64,000 bases of DNA. It comes from Bacteroidota bacterium (GTDB lineage: Bacteria; Bacteroidota; Bacteroidia; Chitinophagales; Chitinophagaceae). The notes under the pieces are model-generated. The model worked only from the letters and a program-made list of their open reading frames with translations, was not told where the DNA came from and did not search any database. The position numbers were made by a program, and so were the translations under genes. Positions 10,207 to 18,351 of this stretch are shown in pieces. The number at the start of each line of letters is the position of its first letter. Position 1 is the first letter of the stretch. Location of the stretch: contig JAGWRO010000062.1 in NCBI GenBank assembly GCA_028876495.1, forward strand, positions 62,001-126,000, in the 5' to 3' direction.

Positions 10207-10455
10207 TTTGCAGAGGCGTAGCCTCGCTCAGTATTGTAACAACGGATTTTAATCCGTTGAAAAAAGAAAGTAAAACCGATAATAAGAACCATAGAGCCTG
10301 TCCCGTTTTTCGGGATTCGGAACATATATAATGGAAGAGGGTTTGATGAAGATATGTATCGTGCCTATGGCACTCAATCTTTTGCTGGTTGTTTTACCAC
10401 GGGTTAAAATCCGTTGTTACAAAATGAACCGAGCCTATGGGTCTTAAAAGAATAG
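10207..10455. repeat. Inverted-repeat interspersed element, copy A
   Basis: This non-coding element starts 13 nt after a kinase stop codon. A perfect 17-bp inverted repeat bounds its core: 10236-10252 and 10404-10420. The left end also holds a local palindrome with arms CAACGGATT/AATCCGTTG (10240-10259). Inside is a small hairpin, TCCCGTTTTTCGGGA. Copies B (17930-18166) and C (23309-23425) also follow kinase stop codons. The structure resembles a small non-autonomous (MITE-like) element, but no transposase or clear target duplication is visible. Confidence 0.7.
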
Positions 10456-10466
10456 AATTATTTAAA

Positions 10467-10653
10467 ATGAAAATAGATAAAATATTTCAACCTTTTTTTA
10501 CTACTAAACTAATCGGTCAAAGAACGGGCCACTAGTTGAGTTTGAGTTATGATATCATTAAAGACACATGGCGGTGAAATAAAAGTTGCTTCCTCGGAGA
10601 AAAACGAAACGGAATTTTGCATAAATTTACCAATTATTCCCTCGAGACCATAG
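10467..10653 (+). pseudogene. Decayed histidine-kinase C-terminal tail
   Basis: The reading [17 protein letters not shown] followed by SLSYDII and THGGEIKV is the end of an HATPase_c domain of the local kinase type. It has an in-frame TAG at 10533 where GLG is expected, and a one-base frameshift near 10560. Nothing upstream of the F box remains. The tail follows element copy A directly. It is probably the stump of a deleted kinase. Confidence 0.8.
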
Positions 10654-10753
10654 ATACCCGCAAAGTCCGGGAAAGGCTTTATCCTCAAAGAATCTTTATT
10701 TATTATTTTAGGTATTATATATTAAATTGTGAGATAATTTAAAAAACTGGCTC

Positions 10754-13700
10754 ATGAATAAATTCTACATCCCCCTATACAAAATTTTATCCATTTCCCT
10801 ATTCTTATGTTTTTCTAATGCTGTATCCAGTCAAAAACTAAAGATCAATGATTTTGTAATATTTGCAGGTCAAAAATCGCCAAGCCTAAATAATGTAACA
10901 AACCCTGTGGCGCCAGGTTTTTCAGTAAATGTAGGCTCTTCGGCAAATATAAATGGAGGCCATATTGGGAGTTATAACCTGGTAAATTCTACAGGTAATT
11001 CATTATTAAACAGCGATATTAACAGTGGCGGTTCGATTAGCCTTGCTAATAGCACAACAGTTAATGGAAATATTTCTGCCCAAAACCAGGAGAATGTAAC
11101 AGGTGTTGTTTTGTCTATGGGTTCTAATGCTTATGTTAAAAACAATATTGCGGCATCCGGTAATATTGCCATTGTAAATGGAACTGTTCTAGGCAGTGTT
11201 ACACATCCTCAGGGAACCACTTACTCAGGCCCTGTACCTGGCGGTGGTGAATACTTTCAGTCACCTACTCTTCCTACGCTTCCGAATTTACCACCAGTAA
11301 TAAACTTCAGTGCTACGGGAACAGATATAACAAAAGGGAAGGTGATTTCTCCGGGCAATTATGGCAACCTTAAATTAAACGGAAATCAGACGATTACTTT
11401 CAGTGGTCCGGGAGATTATTATTTTAAATCGATCCATAATAAAAATTCCAATAGCCTCGTCTTTGATTTCAATAATACATTATCTGGTAATATAAGAGTC
11501 TTTGTCGCTGGTGATGTGGACCTGGATAAAAATACTTCTACGGTTATCAACGGTGGTTCTGCTTCCAGGATACTAATGGAAGTTCTTGGAAATGGATCCA
11601 CCAGTTCCATTAATACTTTTGCGTTTACTATTTCAAATGGGGCGTCCAATAGCTCATCATGGCTGGGTTCTGTATGGGCTCCTTATGCGGCTATTAATAT
11701 CGGGTCCGGAACCGGTTCAAGTTCAATAACAGGCTCTCTCTGGAGTACAACACAAGTAAACATACAGTCAGGAGTTACAATTAATTTTTCACCTTTTGAT
11801 GGTTGGTCCGCTGATACATTAATTGTACCCGGATATTATCCGCCGGTAATTGGAAAATCAAGTGACCTTATCGGACCAGAACTGGCGGCACTCTGCCAAA
11901 CATATGGCAGTGGTATTACACCCAACCCGGCTATTTATCAAATATCAAATGGAGCTGTTTTGGTACAAGTTCTTGTAAAGTCTGGATATTATAACACCGT
12001 ATTAAATACGCTGACAACCAAGTATGGAATGACCGGCCTTATTAATAACGGAGCCAACAGCCTGATCATGACCGGCAGCATACCTATCGATCAGCTTTGC
12101 CTTATAAACAGCGATACCACGTTGGCTAATTATATCGTTTCTTTTAGTCCCGTATATCCACCTGTTACAAGTGTTGGTGTTGCAACAACTGAAGGTGATA
12201 CAGCTATGCATGCCTATATTGCGCGGAATGCTTTTCATTTAACAGGCGAAGGCATTAAAGTAGGCGTGTTGTCGGATGGATACAATACCATCCCAGGTAA
12301 TCCTGCTGCGACAGATGTAACTAATGGAGATCTTCCGGGAGTGGGTAATCCGGATGATTCAATACCTGTGCAGGTTTTAGAGGAGTATCCCTACGGAAGA
12401 ACTTCTGATGAAGGAAGAGCGATGCTGCAGATCGTCCATGATATTGCACCAAAAGCTTCATTGGCTTTCAGAACAGGATTTATTAGCGAAGGCGATTTCG
12501 CACAGGGGATTTCGGATTTGCAGCAGGCAGGATGCAAAGTTATTGCAGATGATGTTACTTACATAACTGCTCCATTCTTCCAGGATGGATTAGCAGCACA
12601 GGCAGTAGACAAAGTAAAAGCTTTAGGCGTTTCTTATTTCTCTGCTGCAGGCAACTTTGGATCTAAATCGTATGAAGCGGTTTTTAACCCCGCACCTGCA
12701 CCAGCGGGTATCTTAGGGCAGGCGCATAACTTTGGCGGAGGTGACATTTATCAAAACGACTCTTTGAAAGCAGGAGTTTATACCATCGTGCTCCAATGGG
12801 ACGATGCGTTTTATTCACTTGGGCAAGGTGGCGCCAAAAATGATTTCGATATTTACCTGGCTGATGATAACGGTAATATCTTATTTGGTATGAACCGTTA
12901 CAACCTGGGCGGCGATCCTGTTGAAGTACTTTCTTTTATAGTGAAAGCAAATACCCGTACCAACATTATGATTGTTCGCGCAGCCGGTACAACACCCAAT
13001 GTCAGAATCAAGTATGTAGTTTACCGCGGTGACCTGACCTTTAATGAATATGCCACAGGTACTTCTACTATTGTTGGACAGGCAAACGCTGCCGGCGCAA
13101 TGGCCATAGCAGCTGCACGTTACACTCAAACACCTCCTTATGGAGTAAATCCTGCAAAAGTGGAATCATTTTCATCAACCGGTGGAACTCCTGTTGGTGG
13201 AGTAGTAAGGAGTAAACCTGATTTTACAGCGCCTGATGGAGTGAATACTACCGTTAACTTCGGGTCGCTTGACCTGGAAGGAGATGGCATCCCCAATTTC
13301 TTTGGTACGTCAGCAGCAGCTCCTCACGCAGCCGGAGTTGCAGCATTAATTTTACAAGCTAAAAAACTTTTTTACAATAAAAATCTTGAGCCGGACTCGG
13401 TAAGGATCATACTAAGCAATACTGCATCAGATATGGCCACAGCAGGCTTTGATAACACTACCGGTCATGGATTAATACAGGCAGATGCTGCCATAGAAAG
13501 CTTCGCAGCCCCAACCCCCGAATTGGATAGTGTTATTATTCCGGCTAATCTTGACTCGTCATCAATAGGCAATAGCACCTTTACTCTGACAGTAAAAGGA
13601 AAATATCTGCTGCCTAACACCAAAGTTACCATAAGAGGAGTGCCCGTATATACCCAAATTATCAACTCAACAGAAGCAACAGCGATAATTACTCCATTTG

Positions 13701-15679
13701 CCGGCAATCCGGAAATTCAGTTGTTTACCACACCTCTGTCACCCAGCGGCCTTGATGGAAATTATTCAAATCCGCTATATTTCTTTAGCGCTATAAAAAA
13801 GAAAGTTGTAATAATTGCTGATGACAAATCCAAAAAGTTTGGAGAACAACTTCCCGAATTTACTTCTACCATCACGGTGAATGGTGTTCCTATTGCAAAT
13901 TCAGGCGTTTCGCTGGCCAATCTGAACCTGGATAGTATCGTCTACTCCACACCGGCAACCAGTATGAGCAATACCGGGTTGTATTATATCCGACCATCCT
14001 TCAAAAATTTAACCGCTACTGATTCATTAGCTTTCGAACGCTACGACTTTTCCTTCCAGGATGGGGTATTGTTTGTAAAGAAAATGCCTTTGTTGATTAC
14101 ACCACGCGATACCACACTTACCTATGGGGATAAAATAGCAGGGTTCCAATATAATTATACTTATGGTGATTCATTAATCGCGCCGTCAGAACGAAGTGCC
14201 TTCCTCAATAAGATTGTAACGACACACGATTCTACTATCGATAATAATGTGGTTGCATTTGTCGATGCAAGAACAATCATTAATGGAAGAACATTAACTA
14301 ATGCCGACCTGTTTGATATGGGTGTATTGGCCAGTGCAAAATCAATTATAAATGCAAGAACCATTATTAATTCAAGAACCATTATTAACGGCGCCCTTGT
14401 TTCAGATACAACCAATGTAATAGACCTGGCAGCTCAATCAATCTTCAACTACCAGTTGGATTCCTCGTCATCTGATCTCGTGAATGCAAAAACTATAGTA
14501 AACGCCAGGACGATTGTAAATGCGAGATCGATTATCAACGGAACCGCAGAAGTAAACTCCCGCACAATAATCAATGGCAGTACAATCTTAAACAGTAATT
14601 CTGTAGGCGATACAAGCAACCAGAATGTGGTAGTGATTATTGACCAGGACGACGTACCATCATCATCGAATATACTTTCCGACTTTAAATCTGTAAATAT
14701 GGTCACCGGGTTGACATCGGGCACTTTCACGATAGTTCCCGCTGCAATGATATCTGACAATTTTGAAATTACTTATGGGCTTGGTAAAATAACTATTTTG
14801 CCAGCCAAATTATCTGTGGCGGCTAAAGATACTTTCATGTTCCAGGGCGATTCGGTTCCTGTGTTCACCGCTACTGTTGACGGGTTGAAAAATCAGGATA
14901 CAGTAGTAAGCGGCCCAACCTTTACAATAAGCCCGGCCTATACCGGAAGTGCAGGTACTTACAGTATCATACCAACAAATCTTGAATTGGATTGCCCGGA
15001 ATGCTACATTACAACATTTTCATCTGGCACATTATATGTTGATCCGAAAGGAAAATTTGCAAGGAACCTGAAACCTTATCTTATATGTGTAGATGTAATA
15101 AAGAATGATCCTTCAGGGCTTTCTTATGTCGCCAACTTTGGTTGCAATAATCCTAATAGTACGGTAGTATATGTTCCTATTGGCGCTAACAATTTCTTCT
15201 CAGGTAATGCTGCCGCAACAGCGGTGGGTACACAGCCCATATTATTTCAACCGGGTGATGCTAATAACTTTCAGATAAAATTTAATGGAGACAAACTTAA
15301 ATGGACGGTACAAACCTATAATGTAAATCAAAATACGGCCGTGGCGCAAGACGCAAGTTCGACTTCATCGAGATGTAAGAAAAGTTCAACATCCTTAAGA
15401 ACGTCATCGCAGGGAGTGTTATCCAGCGATATAAATATTGCCGGTGTAGCGCCTAATCCATCTGAGGGATCATTTTTAGTGACGACAGATAAAGGTTTTA
15501 TTTCCGACAGAGACGTCTTTGTTTCAGATGTTGCCGGCCAAAAATATCCAGTTACCATTACGAGGATGTCGGAACGACAATTAAAGGTCCAATTACCTCC
15601 TGCTTCTCCCGGCGGAATATATATTCTGAGAGCAAAGGTTGGCAATGCCTTTACTATTTTTAAAATTGTTAAATTGTGA
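10754..15679 (+). CDS. T9SS-exported subtilase-like (S8-related) protein with MBG domains
   Basis: A 1641-residue protein with an N-terminal signal peptide. Residues about 30-350 are a Ser/Asn/Gly-rich beta-structured region. A subtilase-type domain spans about residues 490-910: Asp508 in VGVLSDGY, Asn634 in AAGNFG and nucleophile Ser853 in FGTSAAAPHAAGVAAL. The usual HGTxxAG histidine motif is replaced by DEGRAML (Glu553), with His562 downstream in IVHDIAP, so the triad may be unconventional. MBG-like beta domains follow (about 1016-1430). The second is interrupted by NARTII-type hexapeptide repeats. The C-terminus (about 1560-1641, starting GVAPNPSEG) is a type IX sorting domain, so the protein is secreted or cell-surface. 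It is unrelated to the kinases around it. Protease activity is inferred. Confidence 0.85.
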   Translation: MNKFYIPLYKILSISLFLCFSNAVSSQKLKINDFVIFAGQKSPSLNNVTNPVAPGFSVNVGSSANINGGHIGSYNLVNSTGNSLLNSDINSGGSISLANSTTVNGNISAQNQENVTGVVLSMGSNAYVKNNIAASGNIAIVNGTVLGSVTHPQGTTYSGPVPGGGEYFQSPTLPTLPNLPPVINFSATGTDITKGKVISPGNYGNLKLNGNQTITFSGPGDYYFKSIHNKNSNSLVFDFNNTLSGNIRVFVAGDVDLDKNTSTVINGGSASRILMEVLGNGSTSSINTFAFTISNGASNSSSWLGSVWAPYAAINIGSGTGSSSITGSLWSTTQVNIQSGVTINFSPFDGWSADTLIVPGYYPPVIGKSSDLIGPELAALCQTYGSGITPNPAIYQISNGAVLVQVLVKSGYYNTVLNTLTTKYGMTGLINNGANSLIMTGSIPIDQLCLINSDTTLANYIVSFSPVYPPVTSVGVATTEGDTAMHAYIARNAFHLTGEGIKVGVLSDGYNTIPGNPAATDVTNGDLPGVGNPDDSIPVQVLEEYPYGRTSDEGRAMLQIVHDIAPKASLAFRTGFISEGDFAQGISDLQQAGCKVIADDVTYITAPFFQDGLAAQAVDKVKALGVSYFSAAGNFGSKSYEAVFNPAPAPAGILGQAHNFGGGDIYQNDSLKAGVYTIVLQWDDAFYSLGQGGAKNDFDIYLADDNGNILFGMNRYNLGGDPVEVLSFIVKANTRTNIMIVRAAGTTPNVRIKYVVYRGDLTFNEYATGTSTIVGQANAAGAMAIAAARYTQTPPYGVNPAKVESFSSTGGTPVGGVVRSKPDFTAPDGVNTTVNFGSLDLEGDGIPNFFGTSAAAPHAAGVAALILQAKKLFYNKNLEPDSVRIILSNTASDMATAGFDNTTGHGLIQADAAIESFAAPTPELDSVIIPANLDSSSIGNSTFTLTVKGKYLLPNTKVTIRGVPVYTQIINSTEATAIITPFAGNPEIQLFTTPLSPSGLDGNYSNPLYFFSAIKKKVVIIADDKSKKFGEQLPEFTSTITVNGVPIANSGVSLANLNLDSIVYSTPATSMSNTGLYYIRPSFKNLTATDSLAFERYDFSFQDGVLFVKKMPLLITPRDTTLTYGDKIAGFQYNYTYGDSLIAPSERSAFLNKIVTTHDSTIDNNVVAFVDARTIINGRTLTNADLFDMGVLASAKSIINARTIINSRTIINGALVSDTTNVIDLAAQSIFNYQLDSSSSDLVNAKTIVNARTIVNARSIINGTAEVNSRTIINGSTILNSNSVGDTSNQNVVVIIDQDDVPSSSNILSDFKSVNMVTGLTSGTFTIVPAAMISDNFEITYGLGKITILPAKLSVAAKDTFMFQGDSVPVFTATVDGLKNQDTVVSGPTFTISPAYTGSAGTYSIIPTNLELDCPECYITTFSSGTLYVDPKGKFARNLKPYLICVDVIKNDPSGLSYVANFGCNNPNSTVVYVPIGANNFFSGNAAATAVGTQPILFQPGDANNFQIKFNGDKLKWTVQTYNVNQNTAVAQDASSTSSRCKKSSTSLRTSSQGVLSSDINIAGVAPNPSEGSFLVTTDKGFISDRDVFVSDVAGQKYPVTITRMSERQLKVQLPPASPGGIYILRAKVGNAFTIFKIVKL
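14268..14610 (+). repeat. Asn-[AGS]-Arg-Thr-Ile-[IV] hexapeptide repeats in the subtilase-like protein
   Basis: Within residues about 1170-1285 the protein repeats a six-residue unit: NARTII, NSRTII, NGALV, then NAKTIV, NARTIV, NARSII, NGTAEV, NSRTII, NGSTIL. The 18-nt DNA period is imperfect, with varied codons, so selection is at the protein level. The block interrupts an MBG-like domain. A short beta-solenoid or adhesive strand stack is possible, but this is inference. Confidence 0.7.
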
Positions 15680-15712
15680 CCTCTCTGTATTGCGAAGTGA
15701 CTCAACCCTTTT

Positions 15713-17923
15713 TTGTTTAAACAATTTGTGTTGAAAAAGATAGAAAACTTGTCATTGCACAACATTATTCTAAAAGCCGGAAAAAAAAATTGGCCAGCAT
15801 TACTCCGTTCTGCGGTGCTAATTGTTGCTTTGTTTTCATATTTTCTTTCAAGTGGCCAGAATGCTGAAACGGATAGTCTTATCCGGGTGGCCGGTAAGGA
15901 AAAAAATGATTCTCTAAAAGTAAACGCACTTATTAGTCTCGCAATAGAAAACTCGCAATCTGCACCTGACAAGTCTTTGGAATATGCAGAAAAAGCAAGG
16001 GAGATTGCATCTAAAATAAATTTCAAAAATGGGGAAGCATATGCATATAAATGGTTAGGTATTGTAAACAACTACAAAGGCAATTACTACGATGCATTGT
16101 TAAACTCAAACAAATCTCTCGACATATTTGAAGCTTTACGCGATACAGTTGGCACCTCTAATCTACTGAGTAACCTTGGATCGTTTTATGCCGATAAAGG
16201 TGAAGATTCAAAAGCGGTTGAGTATTATTTGCGGTCACTGGATCTTGCGAAACAAATTGAAAATAAGTTAAGAATAGAAACAGCCCTCGGTAACATCGGC
16301 GTTATTTATTCAAAAAATCCTGCAACGGATGATAAGGCGCTTGATTATTATTTCCAGGCATTGCCCTACGCTCTTGAGGTTAATGATACTGCATCAATCG
16401 GTATTTTATATACTAATATTGGCGAAGTGTATGTGGCGCAGGGGAATCTCGATGAAGCAGAAAGATATTACGATACCGCTGTCAATATATGTAAAGGTAC
16501 ATCTGGTGTTGCCTACACCTATAATGACCTGGGAAAATTAGCACGGTTGAAAAAAGATTTTAAAGCAGCACAAAATTATTTTGAGAAAGGGTACACCATC
16601 GCAAAGCAATATAACTCATCGATTGATATTTTACAATCACTGATCGGTAAGGCCCAACTGCAATTGGCAACAGGAAAAACATCAGATGCAATTGTGTCTT
16701 TTAAAGAAGCGCTTACTTTAGATAATACAGTTGATAGTCCGCCCGAGCTTAAAGATGTTTATTTAGGTCTGGCTTCGGCATACCAACAATTACAGGATTA
16801 TAAAAATGCACTCTTTTTCCAGCGAAAGCTTAATGATTTGTATAATACCGAAAATCAAAAAAAGGTCAGCTTCAGTACAGCAACGCTCGAGTATGCACTC
16901 GAACTTCAAAAACAATCGGGTAAGATTGCTGTTTTGATGAAGGAAAATAAATTACAGGAATTGAGTCTTTCCAAAGAACGTTTTGTAAGGAATGTTTCAA
17001 TTGCAGGGCTGGCTGCGCTCATCATATTTGCTATAGTTTTACTCTTTAATATCAGGCAAAGAAAAAGATTAAACAAAGTTCTTTCATCTCAAAAGACCGA
17101 GATTGAAGCTCAAAAAGCAAGTGTTGAAAAAGCGCTGGCAGAGCTGAAGTCTACACAGGCACAATTGATACAGGCTGAAAAAATGGCCTCACTGGGTGAA
17201 CTTACGGCCGGCATTGCACACGAAATTCAGAATCCTTTGAACTTCGTCAATAATTTTTCTGAAGTAAACCAGGAACTGATACAGGAACTGAAAGATGAAA
17301 TGTCCAAAGGGAACCTTAATGAAGCACAGATACTTGCCGATGACATCCAGAAAAATGAGCAAAAGATATATCATCATGGCAAACGTGCCGGCGGTATTGT
17401 AAAGGGAATGCTGCAACATTCAAGGATCAGCACAGGAAAAAAGGAACTTACCAATATTAATAATTTGTGCGATGAGTATTTACGAATTGCATACCATAGC
17501 TATGGTACAAAAGATAAAAATTTCAATCCGGAACTAAAAACCAGATTTGACAAGACCATTCAAAAAATAAATATTGTTCCACAGGAAATAGGCAGGGTTT
17601 TATCAAATCTTATCAATAATGCCTTTTATGCCCTGGGTCAAAAATCAAAGGAAGAGGGTAGTGCCTTTAAACCAATAATTGCCATTGAAACCAAAGAGTC
17701 ATTAAATCGTGTATACATTACTGTTAGTGATAATGCTGGTGGTATTCCTGATTCGATCAAAGATAAAATTTTTCAACCTTTCTTTACTACCAAACCTACT
17801 GGCAGCGGAACAGGCCTGGGACTGAGTTTGAGTTATGATATTGTGAAAGCACATGGTGGAGAGATAAAGGTGGAGACGAAAGAAGGCGAAGGAACGGAGT
17901 TTATTATTCAGTTGCCTGTATGA
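15713..17923 (+). CDS. TPR-containing sensor histidine kinase
   Basis: A 736-residue kinase. There is no ATG before the signal-peptide-like segment (LLRSAVLIVALFSYFLSSGQ, residues about 30-49), so the start must be non-ATG. TTG at 15713 is used here; GTG at 15728 is an alternative. Periplasmic TPRs span about residues 75-400, with one TM near 425-445. A coiled coil, HisKA (His503) and HATPase_c with [16 protein letters not shown] and [13 protein letters not shown] follow. It is 33 nt downstream of the T9SS protein and is followed by element copy B. Its core is more diverged than those at 2679, 18352 and 21247. Confidence 0.88.
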   Translation: MFKQFVLKKIENLSLHNIILKAGKKNWPALLRSAVLIVALFSYFLSSGQNAETDSLIRVAGKEKNDSLKVNALISLAIENSQSAPDKSLEYAEKAREIASKINFKNGEAYAYKWLGIVNNYKGNYYDALLNSNKSLDIFEALRDTVGTSNLLSNLGSFYADKGEDSKAVEYYLRSLDLAKQIENKLRIETALGNIGVIYSKNPATDDKALDYYFQALPYALEVNDTASIGILYTNIGEVYVAQGNLDEAERYYDTAVNICKGTSGVAYTYNDLGKLARLKKDFKAAQNYFEKGYTIAKQYNSSIDILQSLIGKAQLQLATGKTSDAIVSFKEALTLDNTVDSPPELKDVYLGLASAYQQLQDYKNALFFQRKLNDLYNTENQKKVSFSTATLEYALELQKQSGKIAVLMKENKLQELSLSKERFVRNVSIAGLAALIIFAIVLLFNIRQRKRLNKVLSSQKTEIEAQKASVEKALAELKSTQAQLIQAEKMASLGELTAGIAHEIQNPLNFVNNFSEVNQELIQELKDEMSKGNLNEAQILADDIQKNEQKIYHHGKRAGGIVKGMLQHSRISTGKKELTNINNLCDEYLRIAYHSYGTKDKNFNPELKTRFDKTIQKINIVPQEIGRVLSNLINNAFYALGQKSKEEGSAFKPIIAIETKESLNRVYITVSDNAGGIPDSIKDKIFQPFFTTKPTGSGTGLGLSLSYDIVKAHGGEIKVETKEGEGTEFIIQLPV

Positions 17924-17929
17924 ACTGTG

Positions 17930-18166
17930 GTTGCAGAGGCGTAGTCTCGATCAGTATTGTAACAACGGATTTTAATCCGTTGAAAAAAGAAAGTAAAATC
18001 GTAACGAGAACTGTAGAGCCCGTCCCGGTTTTTCGGGATTCGAAGCATATAATGGAAGGCGCTTTGATGAAGATATGTATCGGCCTATGGCACTCTTTTT
18101 TTACTTGTTGTTTTTAAAACCCATAGTTACAAAATTACCCAAGCCAACGGCTCTTAAAAGATTAGA
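17930..18166. repeat. Inverted-repeat interspersed element, copy B
   Basis: This copy aligns with copy A over nearly its full length, starting from GTTGCAGAGGCGTAG 7 nt after a kinase stop codon. The left palindrome CAACGGATT/AATCCGTTG and the TCCCGGTTTTTCGGGA hairpin are intact. The right terminal repeat is degenerate (TTAAAACCCATAGTTAC). A 65-codon reading frame through it is not conserved in the other copies and is probably not a gene. Confidence 0.7.
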
Positions 18167-18178
18167 ATTAAAATTGGG

Positions 18179-18349
18179 ATAAATAAAATTTTTCAACCAT
18201 TCTTTACCACCAAACCAACGGGACAGGGAACAGGATTGGGATTGAGTTTGAGTTATGATATTGTAAAAACGCATGGTGGGGAGATAAAAGTGCAGAGTAA
18301 AGAAGGTGAGGGGAGTGAGTTTATTATTCAATTACCTGGTAAAATTTAA
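18179..18349 (+). pseudogene. Truncated histidine-kinase C-terminal tail, still in frame
   Basis: Fifty-six open codons read [17 protein letters not shown], then [16 protein letters not shown] and EFIIQLP before TAA at 18347. This is the F box, G2 box and C-terminus of an HATPase domain with no start codon and nothing upstream. The stop lies 2 nt before the ATG of the next kinase. That tight spacing is typical of kinase-kinase junctions here, so this is probably the end of a deleted upstream kinase. Confidence 0.8.
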
Positions 18350-18351
18350 TA

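Noticed and set aside
17920-18117. A 65-codon plus-strand reading frame downstream of the TPR kinase
   Set aside because: It runs through inverted-repeat element copy B and is not preserved in copies A or C, so it is chance coding within a repeat.
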